Positions 10,379-22,025 of a stretch of DNA of 64,000 bases are shown here, one piece after another. The stretch spans positions 17,546,264-17,610,263 of the forward strand of contig OX359286.1 of NCBI GenBank assembly GCA_947179155.2. The letters are read 5' to 3'. Source of the DNA: Hedera helix. Its lineage: Eukaryota > Streptophyta > Magnoliopsida > Apiales > Araliaceae. The notes below the pieces were generated by a model that made no database searches, had not been told where the DNA came from, and was given only the letters and a program-made list of their open reading frames with translations. Positions within the stretch are counted from its first letter, which is position 1, and each line of letters opens with the position of its first letter. The position numbers and the translations under genes are program-made.

Positions 10379-13300
10379 TGTAATATCTTAAACTTTAATG
10401 AAGCTAGAAAATATGATCTGAAAAGATCTATATGAAAGTTGTGAAATTTAAAACCTAAGAACGATTGCTCGAGTATATGTTGAGCTATATGAAAGACTAA
10501 ATACGACTCAAAACTATGATTCGTATACGATTAGAGGTTAAAATTTAACCTAAATTATGTGTTATGTGATTAGTAAAGATTGAATTGAGTTTTAAATGTG
10601 TTATGTGATTTTCTTATGTGTAGGATTTTATGTTTTGGTTCAAGTAGTTAACCTTAACACTTAATAAAATCAAAAAGTTAATTTAAGACTAAAACCTAAA
10701 TTAGGAAAAAGGTTAAAACCTAAACCCTATTTAGAAACCCTAAGGGATAAAATCTAGAAAATAACCTAGGATTCCGAGAAAAACACATATGTCGTAATAA
10801 CATTCCGTTTCAAGATCTATAGGTAATACGATTTGAAAACACGTATTATCCAATAAATGTTTTTCCATAGAAAAATGCGGGAATTACTATTCATACAAAA
10901 ACGTTTTTTTTTTTAAACGTTTTTTTGAAGATATAGTGTTTGTACGGAACACATATACATAATAATCAATAAAAAAATTTCTCAAAAAACATGCACGAGA
11001 ACAAGATGAAACAGTGATAAGATAAAAAGAAATATTTTTTTTTTAATTTTTTGATCGTCTAACCATTTTTTGAGTAATAGTCACCGAAATGCTATTCACC
11101 AAAAATTGTGCCAAGTCTTTTAGACTTTTCACTTCATAGAATAGTGTTTATACGAAACAAAACTCAGTAATGTTAGACTTTTAAATCAGTAAAGGTCAAT
11201 AAGTCGGATCGCTTAAAAATGAACTAAGTTGAAGGTAATTAGTTAAAATCAAACTAGATGAGGTGTAACTGAGTTGGTATAACCTAACTAAGATCCAAAC
11301 TAAGTTACAACCTAGCTAAATTAACTAAATTAGTTTGGATAACCAAACTAAGAGAAGATTACTAGTTACACTAACTAGTTTATAACTGAAAATGAATCGA
11401 CCAATCAGAACGAAGGTGATGCACATGATGATGTCATTACCTATGATATAAGCATGATGATGAAAGCCTAAAAGAACCTTCCAGAAGCTTCTTAATACGG
11501 CTGGCCATAATGAGAGAAATATCTAGATATTTTGATTAAACTTAGACTAGAAGTTATGTACAAATGACCAAAATACCCTAGGTTTGAAAGTCCTATAAAT
11601 AGCAAGTTAAGTTCATTCATTTTTTTTTCATTTTCCAAACCAAATTCAAGAGCAAAATTACTCTCTAGATATATTTTAAATAGTTATAATTCAAGTGATC
11701 TCAAGTTGCAAAGAAATAGTTAAAGCTTGCAAATACAAGAGGTAAAATCCCTAGTCGTTATTATGTTCAATTTCCTTTCATTTATTGTTGAAAAGCTCAA
11801 GAACATAAGTTGTTACCATGTACGATTTTTTGTTCTCCATGTTTCTTCATATGTTCTTGAACAAGTCGTTGTTATGTTCGATTTTCTGTAGAAAAGCTCA
11901 AAAATGCAAGTCGTTACCATGTACGATTCTTCGTTCTCTGTGTTCTTTATATGTTCTTAAGCAAATCTTTATATAAGTTAAGTTTATATTATTTCAAGTT
12001 TAAAGTACCATAAATCTCATATGTAAGCGCTATAATGCCCAAATTATTTCAATTATGAAAACCATAAGCTCAAGAACATAATTTGTTATCATGTACAATT
12101 TTTCGTTCTTCGTGCGTTCTTGAGCAAGGTCTAAATTTCTACATAAGTAGGTTTATGATTTTTTAATTTAGTGTTATGGAGTTCTAAAACATGATGTTCT
12201 AGCCTGATACGCTAGGGATATCAAGTTGTAGTAAATGAACGATGAAACTCAGTTCTTCGTGTTTACGTGTTTTTGAGAAAAATCATGAAATCTTACATAA
12301 GTAGGTTTTTGATTTTGTTATTTTTATGTTATTGAAGGTTAGTTAGTGTTAAAACATGATGATATAACTTTTTAATGCTTGTGGTATTATATTTTACCAA
12401 GTGGATCAAAGAAAGTAAGAACTAGTATTCATTCTGACTTTATTAACTGATTTCCAAAAATTTACTTTTAGAATTTGACTTAGCAACTTATATAAAAGTT
12501 GTAGATCATGAAATTCTAATAAATTCAGACTAAAGAATCACCCTCAAATATTTTAAAATGAAGAAGTTATGGCTGTTGGAGTGACTGAGGGTCAAGTAAC
12601 CAAAAGTTGAATTTTTTTAGGGTTTGTATTCTGTCCACTGGCGCTGCAACGTCCAAATAAGCTAGCCGCTCCATTTTTCAAAAAAGTTAAACTTTATTCC
12701 GATTGGATTTTGGGGAGTTGGAACTCTAATTATTTTCGTGTCGGGTAATAAATAGTCCAAACGAAACACTGTTTGGGACTTAAAATCTAAGATAAACTTG
12801 TAAAGTTAATGTCTTACATTTGTATTTTAATCATAATAGGACTGATGATTATGTTAAACTCATATACCTTGTAGGCCATTCGAATAAACGCGAACACTAA
12901 CGTAAACTATATTATCAGGCAAGTTCTAACTCTTGCTTTAAAATTGATTATGTGCTAGTTGTGTAGCATTTGTTAAATGATAAATGAGATGTGTAATTTC
13001 ATGTGATTATGTGTAAATGTTAAATGAGTATGAAATGTTATATTGTTACGTCAACTTAAGTTAAAGTTTATATGAAAGTATAAACTGTGTACGTGTTATT
13101 TGTTAGACTTGCTGAGTCGTAGTGTTCATTCTTGAGAATAAAATTTTATTTGCAGTTAAAAAAGATTGATAAGAAAATCTTGAACGTAAAGTAGAATTGT
13201 AGACTAGGTTTCATGCTTTATTTACTTGTATTTGTATAAAGTCTTAATGACTGTTGCAATATGAACAAGCGAACCATATAACCGAATCTTATATGAATAA

Positions 13301-14000
13301 TATCATGTTATTATCATCAAAGGGTGTTATGTCTTTAAATTTGATATAACTTAGAATTTTTAAATATTAAAACAATGTTGATAAAGAACTATATATTTGA
13401 ATGAGGATATTGAATAACATTGTGAGTGCTGTAAGAGCAGAGATCTAACACCGATGAAGAATAAAATTCATCGCAAGGTTCCTCTATTTCAAGTACAAGT
13501 GTATTATTAATATTTTGAATTTCAGCTAAATAGGAAATATCGATATAGAGACATATATCTATAAATATATATGTATAAGTGAGGTTATTGAATGATATTG
13601 GGAGTTCTATAAGCACTGAGGTTCCACTAATGAGCGCCGATAAGATGTCAAAATTATCGAAATGCGCCCTTCTGTTGCTAAGAACAATCTTATCATTAAT
13701 GTTGTGAAATTAGATATATTGAAGTATAGAATGTTTATATCTTAAACATAAAATTTGACTAGTATATATGGTGTTATCCATGTATATAGATGAACTACAA
13801 GTTGATACTTGTAGTAAGGATGAGATCGAGATCAAGTTAAAATCCAGAGATTAAGTAAAAGATTTTTTTTTTAAAAGAATCATCTAGAATAGACTAGTAC
13901 AATCAATATAATTATGGGATCATTGGCTAAGTTAGTAGAATGTATGGAAGCTAATGCACAAAGTCTGTCATAGCAAGTATGGTGATTTTAGGGCGTTACA
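10379..14000 (+). mobile_element. Solo LTR G with GTCCC target duplication
   Basis: A 3622-bp LTR beginning TGTAATATC and ending GGGCGTTACA is flanked by GTCCC on both sides (10374-10378 and 14001-14005). It holds a TATA box (11594-11601), a run of CAAGAACA / GTTACCATGTACGATT short repeats (11780-12120), the AAGTTGTAGAT...GAAGTTATGGC module (12490-12575), a GGCAAGTTC box (about 12920) and a variant of the TGAGC hairpin (13113-13128). No coding sequence is present. Relatives in the window are LTR K and, reversed, LTR J. Confidence 0.9.
11594..11601 (+). promoter_or_regulatory. TATA box of solo LTR G
   Basis: TATAAATA in the context TCCTATAAATAGCAAG, about 1.2 kb into the LTR. The same box and context occur in two relatives. 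Confidence 0.65.
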
Positions 14001-14045
14001 GTCCCTCCAACCAAATTGGTTAGCTCAACTTTTTAGTTTTCCTTC

Positions 14046-15549
14046 TAGTTAGTTACAGTTTTGCCCCCGACCTTTTAGGAAAATACCAAGCGTGTCCTGA
14101 CCTCGGAAAATTACGGCTATACCCCTGGGATTTCTGGGAAATTACGGTTATGTCCCTAAAGCCATGGAAATTACCAAAATGCCCCCAGAAAGTGATTTTT
14201 AATTAAATAAATGTTTAAAAATTGTTTAAAAATTATAGAAAAATACAAAAATGATATTTGGGCATTAAATTTAATATTTTTGAATAAATATTAAATATTG
14301 GAGATTAATATTTAAATATTAATCTAGTAAGGTTACAATTTAGAAAATGGTTAAATAAAATTTTCGGACAACCAAATATGCGAAATTTTATCCGATGAAC
14401 TGAGTTGTCCGTATTGAAGATGTTTGATATTAAGTTAAATTAATATATTGAGGGATGAGGTTAATATAATTAACCATATTAATTAATAATTGACCCGGTA
14501 CCCTAAAATAAATTGTCGGGTAGGGTTAATTACATTATAGATGATATTAATTAAGTAAATTAATATCATAAAGAGATGAATAATTATTATTTGATTATTT
14601 TATGATCATAGGTTGTACGAGAAGCATTATAGAATGGGTAATTATTAATTCCACAATCCAGGCAAGTTCTGCAGCACTTTAATGTTTAATGTTTATCTGT
14701 TATGATATGTTAATACTTGTTCAAATGCATATAAATTATGTGTTATGTGATCTATGGATAATATAATAACTATGTGTACTTTGTGCAATGATGTGAGATA
14801 TATTGCTATAGTAGAAGCACAACACATGATGTATGACACACACAAAACATGTTATGCTACGTGCTACGTGAAGCATGAAAGGTGTAAACTGTTGAACTTA
14901 CTGAGCCATTGTGCTCATTACTTGCATAATATACATTTTGCAGGTAAAGATATAAATTTCAAGAATAACGGATTGTGATGGATTTTGCTATAAAAGGTTG
15001 TAAACGTAATTGTTATATATTTTTGATATAATGCTTAAACGTAATTGTTATATATTTTTGATATAATGCTTTAATGTGGATATATTGGCAAAGATTATTT
15101 ATATGTGTTGTATATTAACGTAAGTTAGATCTAGATTGGGGAAGTAAAGTTAAATGGTATATGGTAATGATTTAAGATTGTTGTATGATAAAGAGTAAGA
15201 TATATTTAATTATGAATTATGAAATCAAAAATAATTGGATGGATATAAACAATATTAAACTTTGAATGTTGAGCTTCACGACACCTGTAATAGAAAGAAA
15301 AAGTAAAGGTTGCGATCCAGGGAATAGGATCAAGACAAAAAGTTTTAAATGCCAAATACTTTAATATAATGATTGAGAAAAAAAATTATACTGAAAAATT
15401 GGGTAATTGATGACTATAATGTCAATTAATAGTTTAAATAAGGTGATTAAGGATTTATTAACGAACCAAAATTTGGACGTAAGGTAAATGATGTATAATA
15501 AATATAAAAATTAAGGTAATAAAGTTGGTCGTATTTCGGGGTCGTTACA
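14046..15549 (+). mobile_element. 5' LTR of element A (left-truncated)
   Basis: The LTR ends GGGGTCGTTACA at 15549, directly before the priming site. It contains the 30-bp-type periodic sequence (14050-14190), a CAGGCAAGTTC box (about 14660), the TGAGC...GCTCA hairpin (14902-14917) and a 35-bp direct duplication. The left side joins LTR fragment M near 14046 without a target duplication, so about 2 kb of the LTR was deleted. Confidence 0.7.
15001..15070. repeat. 35-bp perfect tandem duplication
   Basis: Two perfect copies (15001-15035 and 15036-15070) start TAAACGTAATTG. The matching position in the 3' LTR (about 38258) has a single copy, so the duplication arose after the element inserted. 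Confidence 0.9.
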
Positions 15550-15551
15550 GT

Positions 15552-15563
15552 TGGTATCAGAGC
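15552..15563 (+). other. Primer-binding site of element A (initiator tRNA-Met)
   Basis: TGGTATCAGAGC, three bases after the LTR end, is complementary to the 3' end of plant initiator tRNA-Met, the primer used by Tekay/Del chromoviruses and many copia elements. The same 12 bases follow the chromovirus LTR (22026-22037) and the element D LTR (56287-56298). Confidence 0.9.
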
Positions 15564-16907
15564 TAGAGGTTATAAACCTTAGGTAAATGATACCTTATGC
15601 TATAACTTAAGTAAGGAAGAGTAAAGATAGTTGTGTATTCTAAAAACTTAAGCGTATAGTAAACTCGTGACTCATGATTATATGGTGGAGCCCCTCAGCG
15701 AATGGGCGACTATGGCCTGACTAGGACAAGCTCCCTAAGCCATATGATTATGGTAAGTTCCTAAGCCCAAATACATGATAAGTTTGATGAACATGGAGGG
15801 ATTAGAATAGAGAGATATAAGTTGAGAAAGATAGTTCTCAGATATTGACTAAAGTAAGGAAATATGAAAGATATAAGATTATAAGGAAGAGATAGAGATG
15901 TTAAGAACAATTTGAATGAAGGTAACGAATTGAGAAAATTCATAAGTTCAATTAAGAACATATCTAAAAGAATATTTGAAATGATTCAAAGGTGAATCTT
16001 AAAGAAAATCAGGGGACACCTGATTCAAGCAATAAAAATGACAAGGTGGTCTAAAAAAACATAGGAAAAGATTATAATAATATGATCAGGAACAGTAAGA
16101 GGATCGTACTACGATACGATCACAAAATAAGGAAAGCAAATAAGGAATAGATTGTAAAGCAAGATCATGATGGGATCCAATGAAATTGTAAAATAACAGA
16201 AAGATCTGTTAATGATCCAAAACCTATAGCTGATGCTATAAAGAGATATGGTACTATGAAATAGTACAAGAAGAATTCAAAAAATGATAAGGCATGAATT
16301 ACAGAAATGTTATAAGGGGCAGAAAGATTGGGTACGAAATTTCAATTGAGGACTCACGTAGTGACTGAATTGCACAATCCTTTGTATGGGCGGAGGACTT
16401 GTGGTTACTTAGTTACTATGTGATAATCATTAAAATGTTAGAGTCGCGCTAGCAGTTTTGATAGGTAAATAATATTAAGTTTAGGCATGAGTTCTTAAAA
16501 CTCATGCATATGGTGAGTCCATGACTCATAATCATATGGTATGTTTTGAGCCCCTCAGCATATGAATAGTCTTTGATTTGTTCTCAAACTACATATTGCT
16601 AGGACAAGCTTTAAAACTCATATTCTTGTGGTAAGTTCCTGGACTCATAATGTGTGGTAAGTTTGATGAACTATACGGGGGTATAGAAAAGTTGGAGTGG
16701 ATAGAAATTTTAATATGATATGATAATTAATAATAGTCCTAGCAATAAATAATATAATTAAGTGAAGAAGCAGAATGTGAATGTTAGGGAATTTAGGATA
16801 TTCCCACTCTTCTAGCTTTGCTAGACTTCAAAATTTTTTGGCCTTAAGCTAATTTGGCACGAATGTACTTTGAAAAATACAAATAAATTTTAAGCAATTT
16901 TAAAAGT

Positions 16908-17353
16908 GTCTATGCAACTTGTTTCAGCTAGACAAAATTATTTTTAACATCAAAATGTATTTCAAAAGAATCATCAATGCACCTTTTAGTCCGGTGTAGA
17001 TGTGATGAATGACGGAATGCTAAACGTGTTGTTGAGATGGTGCGGTACTATGACGTCATAAGATGATTCAACACCATAAAGTATGGTGTAGGAATTATTA
17101 ACGACGGAATTCTCAACGTACTGTCAAGATGATGCGGTAACATGAAGTCATAAATGATTTGGATTTATGAAAGTATGTCAAAGCTATAAGTCAATGCCAT
17201 TTGACTCGGCTAGACATTTTGAAAAGTTTTGACATGATGAATGGTTTAAAATTTCTGCGGGTTATAAATTGTTAAAAGAAAGTCTATGTTAATTGATCTA
17301 GCTAGACAAGCATTGAAGAAATACAAGTCTAAGCTATTTGATTCAGCTAGACA
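16908..17353 (+). repeat. Four dispersed GTCTA...GGCTAGAC hairpin motifs
   Basis: Copies of about 26 bp at 16908-16934, 17190-17215, 17282-17308 and 17327-17353 have the form GTCTATGC-N10-GCTAGACA, with complementary ends able to form a short stem. Element D has the same four in the same order (57651, 61510, 61601, 61646). Single copies occur in the chromovirus LTR and in the solo LTR at 57741-61312. Confidence 0.75.
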
Positions 17354-18234
17354 AATTTTAAAATATATTTATTGAATTCATGTTCTTTGAAAGTTATACC
17401 TAATCAAATTATTTTTTTATGAATTCTAAGACTGAGATGAACAACCCCTGTAAAAAGGGAAAAAGGGAAAGAGATTACGGGTATTGCAGGTTGATCGAAT
17501 GGTCACCTGACATATCGAAACACTGGCATTACAGATTGTTCTACTGGCGTGCCAAATTACGGATTAAATATACATCACTTTAATGACAGGCTGATCCACT
17601 GTCAGGGTTTGCAGTATGAAGTACTCGGGGAGCGAAGTACTATTAAACCGGGAAAAATATTCATTCAGCATATTACAAAAAGTTCTGTTTAAATTTTTCT
17701 TAAAATTCCCCTACTCTTATGAAGATTGGATAGTAGGATGGGGTAGTATTCTTTAATTATGAGTGATAATGAAAATAGTAATTGTGAAGCAAAGAAATTA
17801 TAAAATGTAATGGATGAGAAAATTGCAGTGTACAATGACCACGAGAAATGAAGGTGTGAGGACCCGAATTTTCGGATTTCCTTAAGAAAATTAAATAAAA
17901 AATTTAATTAACAGAATTATCAGGGTTGTTTAAATTATTTGTGATATTATGTGATTTAAGGTATGGGATGAGATTTAATTAGTAAATTAAATCTGTGCAG
18001 AAATTATGAGAAATGGTATTGAATTGAAATAATTGAAAAGTAAATAAATTGTTTGAAAACAATTTATTAAAAATAAGAGAAATTTCAGATAAATGTACAT
18101 TAATTTGTACAATTAAATTGTTATGAAAATGTGGAAATTAGATTTAAAGGAAATTATATGGTAATGTGAGAGGTAAGGTTTAAATATGTATATTTATATA
18201 TGTGTATGTTTAATTGATAAAATTATAAATTTGA

Positions 18235-18239
18235 TTAAT
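18235..18239. repeat. Chromovirus target-site duplication, left copy
   Basis: TTAAT here matches TTAAT at 31740-31744 directly after the element. The related LTR at 35395-38523 has a single TTAAT at 35828-35832 in the same context, which is the unoccupied site. Confidence 0.95.
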
Positions 18240-18970
18240 TGTAATGACCACGAATTTCATTATACATTGTAATTATAATTAATATATAATTAGCAATGAA
18301 TTTAAAATTTTTGTACTAATAAAATGTGCATTAGATAATAAAATAGATGTACTTGTTCGTGCATATATTTAATTAAAGAATTAAAGCAAGGGTATAATTA
18401 ATTAAAGCAAATCTAATTGGATTATATTTTTAATCCAAATGAGTTGTTAAACTAGGTCCAAGATATTAACCTAGTAGCCCATGTAATTAATTTAATTACT
18501 AGCCCATATAATTAATTAAACAAGCCCAATGCTTATTTTAATTAAAGTTAGCATAGTTATTTAAATGCTAGCCCAAAGTGTTAATTAAATTGAGCCCAAA
18601 CCAATTCAATGGATGAGCCCAATATATTAATTTCCTAAGTCCAACATGGAGCCCAATAGGAAGTCAAAATTGGTCAACAATTGAACCCATGTATAGATAT
18701 ATTTGTATATGCATAAATACACATTAAAAGCTAGAAAAATAAAGGAAAAATGGCATGGAAAATACCATTTTGCTGATTTTTTTTTGGTCCCACTTGATGT
18801 TGCTTGATTTGCTAGATTGCTTCTCTTTTACACTAGATCAAAGTTGGCCAACAACTCTAGTCAATCAACTAGTCAATCACCATGTCAATCCATCAAATAG
18901 TAAGCTTGATTAGCCTTTAATTTGACCAACATAGATGAATTAGTGAGTTAATGGTGTGTTAGTAGATGGC

Positions 18971-18977
18971 TATAAAA
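18971..18977 (+). promoter_or_regulatory. TATA box of the chromovirus 5' LTR
   Basis: TATAAAA in the context GGCTATAAAAGAAACC, about 730 bases into the LTR. The duplicate is at 28688-28694. It is the best candidate for the element's core promoter. The transcription start itself cannot be seen. Confidence 0.7.
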
Positions 18978-19689
18978 GAAACCCCCCACACTTGTTTTAG
19001 GTTGGTTAGTTAATTGCTAGAGAATTTCCTAGAGAGCAAAGTGTGAGCATTTGAGAGGGTTAGAAAATTTGAGAGCAAAATACTAAGAGAAGAGAAGGAG
19101 TCTTGATTCATGCCATCTTCCTTCACAACTTATTTTGGAAGAAAAAGAAAGATAGCCATTAAAACAAGGTAATGATTATTTTAAATGTAGTTTATTTTTA
19201 AATTAAATAAATCATCATGTTAGTATAAACATGTTAATATAGTTATTAATGTGTAGTTGTAATATTTATGCCATGCTTAAGTTTAATAGGTTTGGTTTGT
19301 ATTTTGGTATCATTTGTGTGCTAAAATATGTGTTTAGTAGTGTATAATCAAGTCTTGAAATTTATTGCCAAAAATATTTTTATAAAACTTAGGTTTGATG
19401 TTCTAATATTATAGAACATTAAATCATGAGAAAAACAAAGTTTGAATCACTCAAAATGGAGTTATACACAAAAAGTTATGATTTATGGTAGTTTATGTGA
19501 TGTAGAAATTTTTATAAAAAAATAATGATATTAAATCATGAAAAATTATTTTTTCATGTTATAAATTAAAATAAGGTGATTGGTAATTTTTTTGGATTTT
19601 TATTGAAGAGTTAAAGCTTACTTGATGGTATATTTTTAATTAAAATGTGTGTGCCGGAACACTGTTCACATTCTGCGAAGAAGAAAAAA

Positions 19690-19880
19690 ATTAAGGGTTT
19701 CCGCGCAATGCGCGCGCAGCCACTGTTCACCGAAAACACGGAGCCAAACGACGTCGTTTGGTGTCCGTAAAAAGTTACTCCGCGCGTACGCGCGGAAGCC
19801 GTATCCGGCATTCCAAAAACGGCGTCGTTTTTGGCCCGTTAAATCTGTAACCCGCGCCATGCGCGGTAGGAAATTTCCGG
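19690..19880. repeat. CpG-dense palindromic island in the 5' LTR
   Basis: In an LTR that is otherwise about three-quarters AT, this block holds GCGCAATGCGC, the perfect palindromes AAACGACGTCGTTT and CCGCGCGTACGCGCGG, the near-palindrome AAAACGGCGTCGTTTT and CGCGCCATGCGCG. The copy in the 3' LTR is at 29407-29597. Open frames called across it on both strands are by-products of the symmetry and are not genes. Confidence 0.85.
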
Positions 19881-20129
19881 CGAAATTACCAGAATGCCCC
19901 TCCGTGTTTTTCTTGGCAGAATTACCATTCTGCCCTCGGTTCAGATTTCGACTTATTTACGGAAATGCCATTCGGGTTAAATTTAATTAATTTAAATATT
20001 TAAAAACTAAATTAAAATTATAACAAAAATAATTATAATACAAAAATAATATTGGGGAGGATATTTTTCATTAAGTTTAATATTTAAATATTTTAAATAT
20101 TAATCTAGTTAGCTAAACCATGGTTAAGA

Positions 20130-20760
20130 TTAATAAATTTATTATTTATTTATTATTTTAAATGTTAATAATAAATAAAGATGATAAATTAGCATTTATT
20201 ATTTAATGCCTATTAAATAATACTTAAAGAGAGATAAAATTTATAAATTTATTATTTATTATTTAAATATTATTAAATAATAAATAAGGATAATTAGGTA
20301 ATTAATTATTATTTAATTAGCATTAAATAACGATTAATGGAAATTAAGTTATTAGAGTAATAATTTATTATTTAATTTAAATAATAAATAAGAATGATTT
20401 GATTATTATTTAACCTTAAATAATAATTAAAATTAATTAAATAATTAATTATTATTTAATTGACATTAAATAATAATTAAAGAGGATTAAGATTAGTAAA
20501 CTATTATTTAATTTTCTTAATTAAATAATAAGTAAGGTTAATTACTTGGTTAATTATTGGTTGATTAACATTAAATTAAAGAAGGTTAAAACTAAGTTAA
20601 TAATTATTTATTATTTAATTATAATTAAATAATAAGTAAGTACAATTAGTTATTGTTTATTTTAAATAATAACTAGAGTTAATTAATTAATTTCTATTTA
20701 ATCAATATTAAATAGTAATTAAAAAGAGATTGAGTTAATAAAATAAATTGAATTTAATTA
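20130..20760. repeat. Array of AT-only inverted repeats in the 5' LTR
   Basis: About ten consecutive units of 50-70 bp each contain TTATTATTTAAT, a short spacer and ATTAAATAATAA, so each can form a hairpin. The 3' LTR has the same array at 29847-30477. Related arrays lie in the solo LTRs at 52230-52790 and 59490-60010. Confidence 0.8.
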
Positions 20761-21667
20761 AACAATTATAATAAGTTGTTTAAAGGTTTAATAAGTGTCC
20801 AACACTTAAGAAAAATATTTTCTAACTTATTAACCTAGTATGATTAAGGGTTTATAAGGTTAATAATATTGTTTTGACTGATGTAAATTATGTGTTAGTA
20901 CTTATGTGTGGTAAATAAGTTCATTATCAAGCGTATAGTTATGCAAATACGCCGTGCTAATTATTAGACCGACTTTATTAATGTTAGGTCTTTCAAAGCA
21001 AGTAGTTAAAGCTAGACATTTATTGTAGCTGTGCAGACAGGCAAGTTTTCTACCCTTAAACTTGTATTTATTGTTGCAGATATTCTTCAACCGTATTTAC
21101 ATTTCAATTATTGTTTAGCAAGTATTCTACACCCGTAGTTACTTGACAGACCTTTGAGTGAATTAATTATCAAAAATTACTTCACATCATTATTGATTAT
21201 TGTATTCGCACATAGTGCTTTTGCAAACTGTTTAAGAACGTCTAAGCTAATTGTTTCGGCTAGACAAATGCATGTTAAATTCATTTAATTGAATATTATA
21301 AAAGCTTATCCAAACCATTGGCTGGTGCGGATTCTTACAGTAAGACTGAGATAGAACAACCCTAGTTAAAGGGGATTTTTAATTTGTCGGAGACCCGACA
21401 GTGCGCAAGAAAACTAAATGTGATGCATATACATAGGACATGAGAGGACTGATCCCCTCAAGTGTCCCGTTATTTTAACAAGGAGTCAGACATTGTATGT
21501 CTGTTCTACCTTAGTAGCAGTTCATGGTCATTAAAGACCACTCAGCAGTAAAGAGTCAATTCCTTCTTTTATTGAACATTGATTCTTGTTATCTTTCACA
21601 ATTGCTATTGTTGAAACCTTGAAGTTATTTCCCTTCATCATGATATATCGTATGATTGTTGTTTATA

Positions 21668-21725
21668 GACTTGCTGAGCCATTTAGTTGCTCATTCTTGC
21701 TATATCATGACTTTATTTCAGCCAA
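21668..21725 (+). promoter_or_regulatory. Conserved TGAGC...GCTCA hairpin of the LTR
   Basis: GACTTGCTGAGCC is followed by a loop, then GCTCATTCTTGC and, about 25 bases on, TTTCAG. Arms are TGAGC (21675-21679) and GCTCA (21689-21693). The same arrangement occurs in ten other places in different LTR families and in both orientations. It lies about 330 bases before the LTR end, so it should be transcribed. Its function is unknown. Confidence 0.6.
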
Positions 21726-22025
21726 TCCCGAAAGCTCTAAATCGGATAAAGGCAAGGGGAAAGCGAATGTTTAATTTTAGTAGTTGCATGCTAGTTTAGT
21801 TTACTGTTATGTAATTACTGTTGTAAATCTTTTGTATTTCCCTTAAGATATGTAATGTTTAAGATTAAGGTAATAGACCTTGGGAAGTGTAGCCTTTTGA
21901 TTAAGGAACCTTTTGTATTATTCCGCGAAGTTTGAATACAATTTATGTATTTCATTATTGTTTAGTATTGTACAGTGAGAACCAAACCCGAGGTTAAAGA
22001 ACCCGGATTTGGGATCGTCACAGGT

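Larger units (their letters stand above)
15550..17854 (+). other. Non-coding interior of element A
   Basis: There is no open frame above about 70 codons and no retroelement protein motif. The leader after the priming site (AGAGGTTATAAACCTTAGG and onward) resembles the chromovirus leader. Further on come two blocks with CATATGGTAAGTCC-like repeats (15660-15780 and 16500-16680), then four GTCTA...GGCTAGAC hairpins (16908-17353), then a stretch (about 17420-17560) that resembles part of the chromovirus LTR (21340-21500). The end of the interior resumes after the nested insertion at 34809. Confidence 0.7.
18240..22022 (+). mobile_element. 5' LTR of the chromovirus
   Basis: TGTAATGACC...GATCGTCACA, 3783 bp. 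Order of visible parts: AT-rich upstream region with repeated GCCCAA/AGCCCA words (18470-18660), TATA box (18971-18977), CpG island with palindromes (19690-19880), array of AT-rich hairpins (20130-20760), ACAGGCAAGTT box (about 21037), GGCTAGAC hairpin (21240-21265) and TGAGC...GCTCA hairpin (21675-21693). It is nearly identical to the 3' LTR. Confidence 0.95.

Noticed and set aside
19611..19990. Overlapping open frames on both strands in the LTR island, repeated at 29328-29577 and similar at 32886-33367, 37046-37315 and 58996-59305
   Set aside because: They arise from the CpG-rich palindromes, which have few stop codons in any frame. Lengths and frames differ between related LTRs and no protein motif is seen.
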